DNA of 64,000 nt from Verrucomicrobiota bacterium (GTDB taxonomy: Bacteria > Verrucomicrobiota > Verrucomicrobiia > Limisphaerales > PALSA-1396): contig JACQFP010000042.1 in the NCBI GenBank assembly GCA_016200005.1, positions 1 through 64,000 of the forward strand, read 5' to 3'. The notes under the pieces were generated by a model that was not told the DNA's origin, ran no database searches, and worked only from the letters and a program-made list of their open reading frames with translations. Below, one piece after another: positions 18,058-27,980 of the stretch; the first letter of the stretch is position 1, and every line of letters begins with the position of its first letter. Made by a program: the position numbers and the translations under genes.

Positions 18058-20469
18058 TCAATAGAGCAGATACTTCGCGCGGCGCTTTTGAAAATCTTCC
18101 AGGTCGGTGACCCACATTCGCTTTACATCCGCAAGCGTCTTACCGGATTTGAGCGCGTCGATCGTGGCGCTGTGACCGAGCAGTCGATTGAATTTCTCCA
18201 TGTCGAAGTTGGCGGGATAAAGCCGATGGAGGGTTTGCGCGATGGTGAGACCGATATCCACCACGTTGCAACGCTCGCGCTCGGTCAGGAGCATGTTGAC
18301 TCCGCCGCACGACTTGTCCTTGAAAACACTCGCCGTGGGCGTGAATCGCACCGGCACAAACCGCACGCCCGCCAGTCCCGCGCGATTCAATTCCTCAGCC
18401 AGTTGAACATCGTCGATGTAAGGCGCGCCGACGACTTCAAATGGCGTGTCGGTGCCGCGCCCGACCGACACCGCCGTCGTTTCCAGCAAGCCCACGCCGG
18501 GATAAAGCGTTGCCGCAGTCAGCCCGCGCATGTTTGGCGAAGGATTGATCCACGGCAGCCCGGTTTGATCGAACCACAAATCGCGCGACCAGTTTTCGAC
18601 TGGAATCACAGTCAGATCAGCTTTGAATTGGCGCTCGTCGTTCAACATCCGCGCCAGTTCACCGATCGTCATGCCGTAACGAACAGGTACCGGATGAAAC
18701 GCAGTGTAGCTGGTGTCGCTGGTGAGCACCGGACCGTCGATGGTCGCGCCATTGATCGGATTCACGCGATCCAGGACGAACATTTTGATGCCCGCCTCGG
18801 CCGCCGCTTCCAGTGCGCCGCCCATCGTCGAGATGTAAGTGTAGAACCGGCAGCCGACGTCCTGAATGTCGAACACCAGAGCGTCGAGGTCTTTCAATTG
18901 GTCCGGTTTGGGTTTGCGCGTTACGCCGTACAGACTGTAAATCGGCAGCCCGGTCTGTTCATCCATGCTGTCGCCCACCTTCTCGTCCAGCGCACCCCGG
19001 ATGCCGTGTTCGGGACTGAACAATAATTTCAGAGTTACGTCTGGCGCGTTTTTCAGAAGGTCAATGGTGGAATTGCGTTCGCGGTCGGTGCCCGTGTGAT
19101 TGGTGATCAGTCCGATTCGCAAGCCTTTGAGTCGCGCAAAGTGTTCCCGTTTGAAAACGTCGATGCCATTCAGCGACTTGAGTTGAGCAGTTGTCGGCGG
19201 ATTGACCACGCGAGCAGCAACATTGGTCTCCGCTTCCGTTCGAGGCGAAAGTGAACCGGGAACGTACGCGAAATTGAAGCCGACCACCGCCTCCGCCGCG
19301 AGATTCGCCAGTGTCGCTTGCAACGTCGCCACGCTGCCTTTGCCGTCGGGGTGAACGCGGTTGGAAAGAAATATCCAGAACGTTTTGGAAAAAGGATCGA
19401 TCCAAAGGCAACCACCCGTGAACCCGGTGTGGCCGTAGGAACCGAGCGGGAAAATCTTGCCGCGCGGCCGGCTGTAACCCGAGTCAATATCCCACCCCAA
19501 CCCGCGTCGTGCCGAAACCGCCGGCGGCGATTGCACGCTCGTCATCAGCCTCACGGTCTCCGGTTTGAAAATGCGGACGCCTTCGAGAGTGCCTTCATTG
19601 AGCATCATGCGGGCGTAACGCGCCAGATCTGTTGCCGTCGTGAACAGTCCGGCGTGACCGGCCACACCGCCCATCAAACGCGCGGTCGGATCATGCACCG
19701 TGCCGCGCAACATCTCCCCATCCGTCATTTCCGTCGGAGCAATTCGTGCCCGTTTCGATGCGGGCGGGACATAGCCGGTGTCCATCATCTTCAGTGGTTG
19801 ATAGATTTCATGAGTGACAAATTCCTCCAGCTTGCGGCTGGTCACGCGCTGAACGACTTCACCCAGCAGAAAAAAGTTGATGTCGCTGTAACGGAAGGTG
19901 GTGCCGGGCGACGATTGCAGTTTTTCGCGGCAGGCCATTTGGATCGCCGTTTCCTGTCCGTGCCATTTCGTCTTGGTTTCGATGTCCGGTCGCAGTCCCG
20001 AAGTGTGCGTCAGCAGTTGGCGGATGGTAACCGCCTCTTTCCCGTCGCCCGCGAACTCAGGAATGTAACTGTGCACCGGCGCATCAAGTTTCACTTGGCC
20101 GCGCTCAACCAACAGCATCACCGCCGGCGTGCAGGCGATGACCTTGGTCAGCGACGCCGCGTCGAAGATCGTGTCCTCGGTCATAGGTTCTTCCGCCGGA
20201 ACGAGCGAGCGATGGCCATAAGCCTTGTGGTAGGCGTGGCCATTGCGTTCCAACCAGAGCGCACCGCCGGGAATGCTTTTCTCGGCGATGGTCTGGTTGA
20301 TGGCCGCATCCATCTCCAGAAGTTTCGCGGGCTGAAACACCGGCAGCGGGGCGGGTGGGGTTGTTTTACAAGCGGACAGTCCGATCAACAGTCCAAGAGA
20401 AAGCGACCCAAAGCAATGATGTGCAGCCCAACGGATTCGACGAAACGTCACGGAGCGGAAATGGCGCAT
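18058..20469 (-). CDS. Lipoprotein fusing a serine beta-lactamase-like domain to a NamZ-type exo-muramidase (DUF1343)
   Basis: An 803-residue protein. ATG 20469 gives a lipoprotein signal ending LIGLSAC (Cys34). Domain one (about 50-400) is a class C beta-lactamase/D-Ala-peptidase-like hydrolase with SLTK (Ser106, Lys109), YSD (Tyr194) and GHTGFTGG. Domain two (about 430-803) is DUF1343, now known as the exo-beta-N-acetylmuramidase NamZ, with LFSPEHGIRG, VFDIQDVGCRFYTYI, LDRVNPI and SPNMRGL. In Bacillus the counterparts are separate neighbouring genes (ybbE and ybbC). Here they are one polypeptide, so a joint job in cell-wall recycling or turnover is likely. Both catalytic regions appear intact. 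Confidence 0.92.
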   Translation of the reverse strand: MRHFRSVTFRRIRWAAHHCFGSLSLGLLIGLSACKTTPPAPLPVFQPAKLLEMDAAINQTIAEKSIPGGALWLERNGHAYHKAYGHRSLVPAEEPMTEDTIFDAASLTKVIACTPAVMLLVERGQVKLDAPVHSYIPEFAGDGKEAVTIRQLLTHTSGLRPDIETKTKWHGQETAIQMACREKLQSSPGTTFRYSDINFFLLGEVVQRVTSRKLEEFVTHEIYQPLKMMDTGYVPPASKRARIAPTEMTDGEMLRGTVHDPTARLMGGVAGHAGLFTTATDLARYARMMLNEGTLEGVRIFKPETVRLMTSVQSPPAVSARRGLGWDIDSGYSRPRGKIFPLGSYGHTGFTGGCLWIDPFSKTFWIFLSNRVHPDGKGSVATLQATLANLAAEAVVGFNFAYVPGSLSPRTEAETNVAARVVNPPTTAQLKSLNGIDVFKREHFARLKGLRIGLITNHTGTDRERNSTIDLLKNAPDVTLKLLFSPEHGIRGALDEKVGDSMDEQTGLPIYSLYGVTRKPKPDQLKDLDALVFDIQDVGCRFYTYISTMGGALEAAAEAGIKMFVLDRVNPINGATIDGPVLTSDTSYTAFHPVPVRYGMTIGELARMLNDERQFKADLTVIPVENWSRDLWFDQTGLPWINPSPNMRGLTAATLYPGVGLLETTAVSVGRGTDTPFEVVGAPYIDDVQLAEELNRAGLAGVRFVPVRFTPTASVFKDKSCGGVNMLLTERERCNVVDIGLTIAQTLHRLYPANFDMEKFNRLLGHSATIDALKSGKTLADVKRMWVTDLEDFQKRRAKYLLY

Positions 20470-20539
20470 AGTTTGGCGAAAAGAATTAAACCATCGCGCC
20501 GCCGCATGCGCCAATGAAACATTTCAAGAGCGCTCCGGC

Positions 20540-23500
20540 TTACGGCAACACGACGACGCGATAAAATCGTTGCGTATCAGAACTGATGGCATCCTGCTTC
20601 GACGCCGTATTCCCGATGGCGGGCACGTCGCCAGGCAGATCATTCCAGCCTGCGTCTGCGAGGCTGGTCTTAAATTGGACGCGGTAAGTTTTCCCGGCAA
20701 TCGCGCTCCAGACCAGCGTCACGTTCACGCCGTCCTGCGTAATCGATGTGATGCTAGGGCGGGAGACATCCACGTAATTGAGTGCGAACGCGGTGTTGTT
20801 GGCGTTGGTGGGGTCGCTGGTGCTGGCCCAGGCGGTCGCCTGATTCGTCAACGTGCCGGAGCTGGTGACAGTGGCGGTGATGGTGATGGTCGCGGTGCCA
20901 GAATTGGACAGCGAGCCGAGATTGCCGATGATGGTGCCTCCGTTGTTTGTCCAACTGCCCTGGCTCACCGCGGCGGAAATAAAGTTTTCACCGGCGGGCA
21001 GCGTGTCGGCGGCGGTCACGCCGCTTGCCGCATCGGGACCACGGTTCGTGACGGTGAGCGTGTAAGTGAGCATGTCGCCTTCCGTGATTTGGGCCGGCAT
21101 GCCGGTGAGCGCGACCGCCAGATCGGCGACCTGACTGCAACAAATGGGGCCGACGAGAGTGGTGATCGCCAGCCGCCAGCCGCCACTGAGGTTGCCGGTG
21201 TCGGAACTGGTGTCATCCATGATGAACAGCGACCAGGTTCCATTCGGATTGAGGCCGTTGAAGGCCGACAAGGCCGTGCCAAAAGGACCCCCCGGTGCCG
21301 GAGCGGAGAAAGTGTCGCCCGCCTGATAGTCGGTGGGTTGGAACGTGCCCGAAACAATCTGGCCGGAATCCGGCAACGTGGCGGCGGCATCATCGTCAAA
21401 CGTGAGCACCACGTTGCTGACATCGTTGCCACCTCCGGTGTCGGACATGAGCAACACGGTCTGGCCGGTCGGGCCAACCAGCAACACATCAATGTCGTCC
21501 GGATAGGTGTGGCTGAGATTCAACAGCGTCACAGTGACTTTGGTCACCTGACCGGTGACGCCGGAAACGCTGATCGTCGAGGGGTACGGTGAACCCGGGC
21601 CACTCGTGCTGCTGCCGGGGATTTTAATTGAAGCAGAGTTGCTGTTGGTTTTTGTCGTGGCGCTCGTGGCGCCCAGATTGAAACCGTTGGTCAAGATGCC
21701 CAAGTCGGCCGCGCCGTCCTGGAGTTGAAGACGGGCAATCACCGTTCCACCACACACACCCGTGGCCGTGAAGGAGAAGGGCATGGTGACAGATGGACCA
21801 CCCGCCGCCAGCACGCCGTAAGTCTGCGGACCGCTCGGAAAGCTGATGCCGTTGGTGTACAATAACGTGACCACGAGATTGGTTGTGTTGGCAAAGCCGA
21901 TGTTCTTCAGCGCGAAGTTCACGGTCACTACTTCACCCGGATCGACGGCGCCATTGGTCGGCCCACAGGTTTCCCCCGCGAGCGCGGCGCTTTGCAACAC
22001 CACGTACGATGTGGGAATTGAATTGGTGACAGTGAAGTTGGTGGGCGAAATGTCGAAAAAAATATTGCTCACTGCCTCAACCTTGATGCGCGCCAGGGAA
22101 CTGGAGATGTTCGGGAGGAGGACCGTCTCTGAACCGTCGTTGGGCGTGTTAGCGACGAGGGTGATGGGGAACGAGTTGCCGCCGTTCGTGGAGAGGAGAA
22201 TGTTCACTGTGGCGGCATCCACGGGCGCCCCGGTAGTGCCCGCAACATCCCACGTCACCGTTCTGGTGCCGGACCAGGTCACCGCCGAGCTAGGTGATGT
22301 CACCACAAACGGGCCGGCAGTTGAAGTGACCGTAACCTGTGTATCGGCCGTGTTGACGCCGCCCCCGCCGGCGCGGTTGTCGCGCGCTGTGACGCGAAAA
22401 TTCATGGTTCGATCCGTTGTCGGCAGTTGCTCGCCGATGCTGGTCGTGTTGTTGAGAAGGTCAGAGATTTTCGGAAAAGTTCGCGCTGGGCTGGAAACCG
22501 GATTGAAGGAACGAAACAACGGACTGCTCCCGTTGTCGGGGCTGGTCACGGTGGTGGCCGGTCCGAGATCGCGCTCTTCCCAACAATACGTCAGCGGGTC
22601 GCCGTCCGGATCGCTGCCAGCGGCGGTCAAGGTGAACGGGGTGCTCGTCGGGATGACGAAGGCCGGCCCGGCATCGACAGTCGGCGCATTGTTGCCGGTG
22701 GACGAGAGCGCGGGACAACCGCTGCCGGAGCCGGCAGTCGTGTAGTTGATGATTTCGTCGAAGCTGACGGAATGGAAGTAAGGATCGCTGTGCGGCTGCA
22801 GGTTGTCGGTGCCGCAAATGCCGGCATACGCCATGATGGTGGAGCCGCTGCCGGGTTCGTACGCGGTGGAAGCGTTGCGAGTGCCACCGCCACAGTTCCC
22901 CGCGGTGCTGTTGAAGGTGTGGTTCGCGCCGAACTGATGCCCCATCTCGTGCGCCACAAAATCAATGTAGAATGCGTCGCCGATCGGCGAAGATAAACCC
23001 GTCACGCCGCGCGCTTTGTTGCCACTCACGCAAACGACGCCCAAGCCGGCAATACCGCCACCGCCCGTGCTGAAGACATGGCCGATGTCGTAATTCGCGT
23101 CGCCGATAACGGTGTCGATGTTGGCCTGGTTCTGCCCGAGCATGGTCGAGCCGCTCGTGTTCGAGTACGGGTCGGTGCTCGCATTGGTGTAAACGAGCAG
23201 GTTGTTGTTCGCGACCAGGATGAGCCGGATGGCCAGTTCCGCTTCATAAACGCCGGTGACGCGATTGATCGCCGTGACAATGGCGGACATGCCCGCTGCC
23301 ACGGTGCCGCCTTGAAACTGCGTGTATTCGGCGTCCGCCGCGCAAGCCAGCCGATACGTGCGCAACATGCTGCCCGAACGCAACAGATCATTTGCGATGG
23401 ACGTTCGCGCCGCCGTCGGATTATTGCTGGCGGGGGTGAGGCATTCGAAATCCACAGCTCGACGATAGTCACGCTTGTAATAACTGGTGTGGAGGTTCGC

Positions 23501-23989
23501 ATCGCCCTTCCAATACGGATCGACATAGACGGCGCCGTGCGGCGAAAGGATTTGGGCGTGAAATCCCGCCGGAGCTACGTCGAACCGCACCGTCGCGGTG
23601 AGGTCATCAACGCCTTGACCGAAGTAGGTCTTAAGTTCCGGGAATTTGGCCGCCAACTCCGGCGCCATGATTGGCGATTCAACAACGAGAAATCTCGCGA
23701 ATGTTCCATCCGGCATCGGCAGTACAAGTTCCGCGGGGTTCTGTGCCGCCTGCGACGTGAATTCCCGCGGCGCGCGGCTGAGGACTTCGTGCAGCGCAGC
23801 ATGATTCAGATTGAAAGCGCGAAACTTGCCGGGATGAATCCAGACTTCGGAAGGCGGTTTGGTGGCAGAGATTTGATCCACCCTTTGCCAGAGCACCTCA
23901 GGCGGGGGCGACTGGCCGCGCGCCGACGCGCCGGAAAGCAACAGCGCCATGAACAGAATCGCGAGAGTCCGGAATTTGAAGTGGAACAT
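20540..23989 (-). CDS. Large secreted zinc metalloprotease with P-domain and DUF11 domain
   Basis: A 1149-residue secreted protein with a signal peptide (LAILFMALLLSGASA). The reprolysin-like protease domain has the zinc motif HEMGHQFGANH near residue 345. It is followed by Ig/PKD-like regions, a proprotein convertase P-domain (about 785-940, with DDIDVLLVGPTGQ and LNPNGTWSLFIMDD), a DUF11 domain (about 953-1070, TLTVTNRGPDAASG) and a C-terminal beta domain with TYRVQFKTSLADAGW ending in RFYRVVVLP. The last domain recurs at the end of many secreted proteins in this phylum and may be a sorting or surface-attachment module (inference). Probable role: degradation of extracellular protein. ATG 23989 fits the signal peptide. 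Confidence 0.92.
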   Translation of the reverse strand: MFHFKFRTLAILFMALLLSGASARGQSPPPEVLWQRVDQISATKPPSEVWIHPGKFRAFNLNHAALHEVLSRAPREFTSQAAQNPAELVLPMPDGTFARFLVVESPIMAPELAAKFPELKTYFGQGVDDLTATVRFDVAPAGFHAQILSPHGAVYVDPYWKGDANLHTSYYKRDYRRAVDFECLTPASNNPTAARTSIANDLLRSGSMLRTYRLACAADAEYTQFQGGTVAAGMSAIVTAINRVTGVYEAELAIRLILVANNNLLVYTNASTDPYSNTSGSTMLGQNQANIDTVIGDANYDIGHVFSTGGGGIAGLGVVCVSGNKARGVTGLSSPIGDAFYIDFVAHEMGHQFGANHTFNSTAGNCGGGTRNASTAYEPGSGSTIMAYAGICGTDNLQPHSDPYFHSVSFDEIINYTTAGSGSGCPALSSTGNNAPTVDAGPAFVIPTSTPFTLTAAGSDPDGDPLTYCWEERDLGPATTVTSPDNGSSPLFRSFNPVSSPARTFPKISDLLNNTTSIGEQLPTTDRTMNFRVTARDNRAGGGGVNTADTQVTVTSTAGPFVVTSPSSAVTWSGTRTVTWDVAGTTGAPVDAATVNILLSTNGGNSFPITLVANTPNDGSETVLLPNISSSLARIKVEAVSNIFFDISPTNFTVTNSIPTSYVVLQSAALAGETCGPTNGAVDPGEVVTVNFALKNIGFANTTNLVVTLLYTNGISFPSGPQTYGVLAAGGPSVTMPFSFTATGVCGGTVIARLQLQDGAADLGILTNGFNLGATSATTKTNSNSASIKIPGSSTSGPGSPYPSTISVSGVTGQVTKVTVTLLNLSHTYPDDIDVLLVGPTGQTVLLMSDTGGGNDVSNVVLTFDDDAAATLPDSGQIVSGTFQPTDYQAGDTFSAPAPGGPFGTALSAFNGLNPNGTWSLFIMDDTSSDTGNLSGGWRLAITTLVGPICCSQVADLAVALTGMPAQITEGDMLTYTLTVTNRGPDAASGVTAADTLPAGENFISAAVSQGSWTNNGGTIIGNLGSLSNSGTATITITATVTSSGTLTNQATAWASTSDPTNANNTAFALNYVDVSRPSITSITQDGVNVTLVWSAIAGKTYRVQFKTSLADAGWNDLPGDVPAIGNTASKQDAISSDTQRFYRVVVLP

Positions 23990-24231
23990 TATGGCGCGTT
24001 CTTCTGTTCAGTTTGAGACTTCAGACCAAGTTCAACGCGCGCAATATGCTACAGCACTGCGTAAAGGTCAAACGGGTGACGGGGTGACCCCCTTGAGCAC
24101 TGGCCCCTTTGCCTCATGGGAAAATGACACCGAGGCATATAATGGTCTTGAGGGCAAGCGCGCAGTCTCCAAATGGAGTAGCGCCGCTGCAAACCGATGT
24201 CACTGAGAAACAGCTTGCGGCTTGCAGGTGC

Positions 24232-26175
24232 CTACGGATAGGTGAGTTGGTAAAACCGCCGAGGCAGTCCCACGGCGCCGGCGTCATTGTATTGCAACGT
24301 GCCACTGCCATCTGCCGTTACGTCCGCGATGGTAGTAAAACTACTCGGACCTAAAGTAGGCGACGCCTGGAGATGGTGAATTGCGGACGGGACACCGACA
24401 CCTTGCAGGACAACCTGGCCGTTCATAAGGTGAGTGATGGAAGTAAACCTCATCGCTTCGCCACCAAACTCAAAGGCGCCAATGTCCGGTGCATCGTGCC
24501 GGATAAAGTTGCGTTGATCGAGCTTGGGCGCGTTGGCATTGGCTGCATTGATCGCTGGACTGCCGGACATGAGCGCATGTGTCTTGGTCGGGCCGCCGTT
24601 GTCTTGCAACGGACCCAGAAGCGGGTCCTGACCGAAGATGTTTCCGCCCTGAGGTCCGCTGATGAAGAAGTTCGTGGTCGTCCGGATCAGGTCAAAGGCG
24701 AGCTGGCCCGTCACGGCACCGGCATTTGTGCCGTCGTGGGTAGTAAAGCCGTCATCAGGTGTGTCAAGCGTGATCCCGTTGCCACGCGCGTTGTTGGCGA
24801 TCAGCGAATTCTGCGCGAAGAAGGTGATGTTAGTGTCGCTAGGACTGGCATAGATAAAGAGTCCACCTCCTTTACCGGTTCCCGAGACGGGAAAACCTAG
24901 CAGCACCCGGTTGTTGGCCAGGGTCGAGTTAAGTAATTGTGTCTGGCCGGCGTAGATATAAATGCCGCCTCCGCCTCCATTCTTACCCGCAACGTTACCA
25001 CTGAAGGTGCTGTTTATAATGTGCAGAAGCGACGTGGGGACGATGAAGCCATCGTGGTAGATGGCGCCACCATAGACCGCGAAGTTGCCACTCAGCGTGC
25101 TCCCTTCAATGTGACAGAAGTCACTATTAGTAGGAGAAGCAGATACTGCCAGGCTGAAGATGCCTCCCCCAAAACGCGCCGCTGAGTTCGCGTTCAGCGT
25201 CGTGCGCGATATTACAATAGGTGACTCAGTCTCCATCGCTCCTCCGTCAAAATTGGCGTGGTTATCGTGCAGATAGCTGCCAGACAAAGTTAGTGGAACG
25301 AAATTGCCGATACCTCCGCCGGAAGCCGCGGTATTGGAATAGATCTCGCTGCGCTGGATGTTCCACTGGGCACCAGAGTTACCATCAACATAGAGGCCGC
25401 CTCCCGTTCCATCCGCAGTGTTGCTGTAAATCTGGTTGTCTTTGAGAATGAACTGGCTTTGGCCCGAAGGCATGTGGACGAGCACGCCGCCTCCCGCGCC
25501 TACTCCACCCGCCGCCACGCTATTGGAACGAACGATGACATTATCCATCTCGATCGAGCCGCCCGTGGAAGAGAAATTGGCATAAATACCCCCGCCGTTT
25601 TGGCCAGTGTTGCTCTCGAAGATCACGTCACTGAGCAGGACATGGCCGGCGCCTTCGATGTAAAGACCGCCGCCGCCAATCGGGCTGTTCGTGGAAATCG
25701 ATTCGCCGTTGCGGATCGTCATTCCGCTCAGAGTAAAGTTCTTCACCGTGGACAGAATCTGGAAGACACGGTCGTGGGTCACCGAGCCATTGCCGTCCAC
25801 GATAGTGACTCCTGAGCCCGCGCCCTGAATTTCTATGTCGGCAGTGATGTCCAGATCTCCGGCTACAGCGTTGTTGTCGTAGCCCACTCGGGTCAGCGTG
25901 TACGTGCCCGCCGGCAGGATAATCGTAGTCGCTCCTCCGGAGTAGTTGGCTTGCATAATCGCCGCCCGTAAAGTGCAAACGCCGGAAGGATAGCTGAGGC
26001 ACTTCCCATCCAGTTGGTCAGCGTCCGGCTCGTCCGCTGTGCTGTTGACGGTGAATATAGCTCCAGCCTGCGAGCTTTCCGATCCAAAGAATGGAAGCGC
26101 CAGGGCGCAACCTACAGCCAGCAGTGTCTTTCTTCTCAGGCGAGTGAGGGAGGATAGGTTTTCGGTTTCACTCAT
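24232..26175 (-). CDS. Secreted parallel beta-helix protein (choice-of-anchor Q type)
   Basis: A 647-residue protein. ATG 26175 gives an N-terminus with a signal (LLAVGCALALPFFGSESSQAGA). The opening VNSTADEPDADQLDG and CTLRAAIMQAN is typical of the choice-of-anchor Q group. Many beta-helix rungs of the GGGLYI/GGGIYANFSS/GGGVLVH type follow, then the family ending LQDNGGPTKTHAL, SPAINAAN and DIGAFEFGG. The last 60 residues form a short beta domain (VVLQGVGVPSAIHHLQAS) ending in RRFYQLTYP, like the end of the neighbouring protease. The fold is a surface adhesin or polysaccharide-binding type. Binding partner unknown. The gap to the protease gene (23990-24231) shows no gene. Confidence 0.88.
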   Translation of the reverse strand: MSETENLSSLTRLRRKTLLAVGCALALPFFGSESSQAGAIFTVNSTADEPDADQLDGKCLSYPSGVCTLRAAIMQANYSGGATTIILPAGTYTLTRVGYDNNAVAGDLDITADIEIQGAGSGVTIVDGNGSVTHDRVFQILSTVKNFTLSGMTIRNGESISTNSPIGGGGLYIEGAGHVLLSDVIFESNTGQNGGGIYANFSSTGGSIEMDNVIVRSNSVAAGGVGAGGGVLVHMPSGQSQFILKDNQIYSNTADGTGGGLYVDGNSGAQWNIQRSEIYSNTAASGGGIGNFVPLTLSGSYLHDNHANFDGGAMETESPIVISRTTLNANSAARFGGGIFSLAVSASPTNSDFCHIEGSTLSGNFAVYGGAIYHDGFIVPTSLLHIINSTFSGNVAGKNGGGGGIYIYAGQTQLLNSTLANNRVLLGFPVSGTGKGGGLFIYASPSDTNITFFAQNSLIANNARGNGITLDTPDDGFTTHDGTNAGAVTGQLAFDLIRTTTNFFISGPQGGNIFGQDPLLGPLQDNGGPTKTHALMSGSPAINAANANAPKLDQRNFIRHDAPDIGAFEFGGEAMRFTSITHLMNGQVVLQGVGVPSAIHHLQASPTLGPSSFTTIADVTADGSGTLQYNDAGAVGLPRRFYQLTYP

Positions 26176-26582
26176 CTCGTCGCGGTCTAGCAAATCGGAA
26201 CGGCGGTGTCAACCCGCCCGTTTTGCCGGCTTTCAAGCCGATCTAAATGTGTGGCCCGGAGCCCACGAAAGCTCTTGAGCTTGTGTTGCACCAGCAGTCG
26301 GTCCAAAGTGGCGGCGCTGAATTGGTTGAGCGGTTTCCTTTGGGACGGCACAACCTGACCATAGTGCCTTTCGTTATGACGCAGCCTCAGGGACAGAGCA
26401 CCAGCCAGGCGTTTGCTGCACAGCCACTCAGCCGCCAAATAGTGCCCACCACTTCTGCCACGGGTTCATACTTGGGCTGTGGGCCAGCTCGATTTGAGTC
26501 AACTCGTGGCCTCATTCCGCTGACAAATTCTCTTGCGTTCCGGCGGCGATTGCTTTGCGCTTGGGGCGAAGAAACATTTCCT
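26176..26582. other. 407-bp region between divergent genes, no supported gene
   Basis: Open frames exist on both strands but none shows a recognisable family, a ribosome site or a domain. The last 60 bp before 26583 is clearly similar to the region just upstream of the second outer-membrane factor gene (32190-32250), so the duplication of the efflux operon included 5' flanking DNA. Confidence 0.6.
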
Positions 26583-27980
26583 GTGTACCATTGGCAATTC
26601 ATAATTCTGTTGGGAGTTTTGACTGGCTGCGCGCGTTTTCAATCGCAGCCTCTTGCGCCAGCCGAGACCGCGTCGAAACTCGAAGCCCGCACGCTCCACA
26701 ATCCCGACCTGAAGAAATTCCTCGAAAAGAATTTGCATCGCGAGTTGACCACCTGGCCGTTGAAGTCGTGGGATTTCTCCGCGCTCACCCTCGTGGCGTT
26801 CTATTATCATCCCAGCCTGGACGTCGCGCACGCGCAATACGGTGTCGCACAGGCCGGAGTGATCACCGCTGGCGGAAAACCAAATCCCACCGTCGGTCTT
26901 GTCCCGGAATACACGGTCAACGCGGCGCGCGGAATGTCCCCGTGGCTCGCCGGTGTCAACTTCGACATTCCGATTGAAACCGCCAACAAGCGCGGCTACC
27001 GCATCACCCGGGCCAGACATCTGTCCGAAGCCACGCGATTAAATATCGCCACAGTCGCCTGGCAGGTGCGCAGCAATTTGCGCCGCAGTCTGCTCGATTA
27101 CACCATCAGCCTCCGGCGCGAAGAGATTTTGAAGACGCAGCAGACCACACAGACGGAGATGGTCAAGCTGATGGCACAAAGGCTGGCAGCGGGCGCGATT
27201 GCGCCGACGGAACTTTCGACCGCACGCATTGGGCTCGATAAAACCCGACTGGAACTGGGCACGGCCCAAAGTCAAAGCGCCGAGGGTCGCGCACGCGTCG
27301 CCGAGGCGCTCGGCCTTCCGCTGAGCGCGTTGGATGAGGTTGGTTTGGCGTTGGACCTGGAGCGGTCGGCGCCGGCTGATCTGACTACCACGGAAGCGCG
27401 GCGGGAAGCATTGCAGAGTCGCGCCGACATTTTGAGCGCGCTCGCCGAATACGCTGCCTCACAATCGGCGCTGCAACTGGAAATCGCCAGACAATATGCC
27501 GACATTCACCTGAACCCCGGCTATCAATTCGATCAGGGCGAAAACAAATGGGCGCTCGGCTTGAGCGCGGAGTTGCCGGTGCTGAATCAAAACCAGGGCC
27601 CAATCACCGAAGCCAAAGCGCGGCGTACCGAAGCCGCCGCCCGTTTCACGGCGTTGCAAGCGAACGTCATTGCGGAGATTGATCGTGTGACCGCCGCATA
27701 TCGGGTCGCACAGGAACAACTGGCAACGGGCGACTCGCTGCTGGCCACACAAAAAAAGCAGGGAGCGGCGGCGTTGTCGCAGTTCCAGGCTGGCGCCATC
27801 GACCGACTGGAGTTGCTCGGCGCGCAATTGGAACTTGGCGGCGCGGAGTTGCTGCGGCTGGAAGGATTGGCCCGGACTCAACTGGCCGTGGCCGCGCTGG
27901 AGGACGCCGTGCAGCGGCCGGTCCTTGAATATCCTGATCTGCCAGCCCAATCCCAAACCCGGAAGGAGAAGAAGCCGTGA
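26583..27980 (+). CDS. Outer-membrane efflux factor, TolC/CusC type (copy 1)
   Basis: A 465-residue lipoprotein if started at GTG 26583. The frame is open back to 26247, so the start is uncertain. In copy 2 the homologous position has an ATG, here TGG. The lipobox is LLGVLTGC. Two long coiled-coil repeats follow, with DIPIETANKRGYR, LAAGAIAPTELSTARI, and in the second half LELLGAQLEL. As in TolC, three copies should form the outer-membrane channel and periplasmic tunnel of an RND pump. The adaptor gene starts at 27977 with a GTGA overlap. Confidence 0.85.
   Translation: MYHWQFIILLGVLTGCARFQSQPLAPAETASKLEARTLHNPDLKKFLEKNLHRELTTWPLKSWDFSALTLVAFYYHPSLDVAHAQYGVAQAGVITAGGKPNPTVGLVPEYTVNAARGMSPWLAGVNFDIPIETANKRGYRITRARHLSEATRLNIATVAWQVRSNLRRSLLDYTISLRREEILKTQQTTQTEMVKLMAQRLAAGAIAPTELSTARIGLDKTRLELGTAQSQSAEGRARVAEALGLPLSALDEVGLALDLERSAPADLTTTEARREALQSRADILSALAEYAASQSALQLEIARQYADIHLNPGYQFDQGENKWALGLSAELPVLNQNQGPITEAKARRTEAAARFTALQANVIAEIDRVTAAYRVAQEQLATGDSLLATQKKQGAAALSQFQAGAIDRLELLGAQLELGGAELLRLEGLARTQLAVAALEDAVQRPVLEYPDLPAQSQTRKEKKP

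Noticed and set aside
26187-26438. Possible transposase or integrase remnant on the minus strand
   Set aside because: The 83-residue frame has no catalytic motif or recognisable similarity, and no terminal inverted repeats flank it.
26247-26582. Long N-terminal extension of outer-membrane factor copy 1
   Set aside because: The lipoprotein signal begins at about 26583. The upstream 112 residues show no domain and would bury the lipobox.
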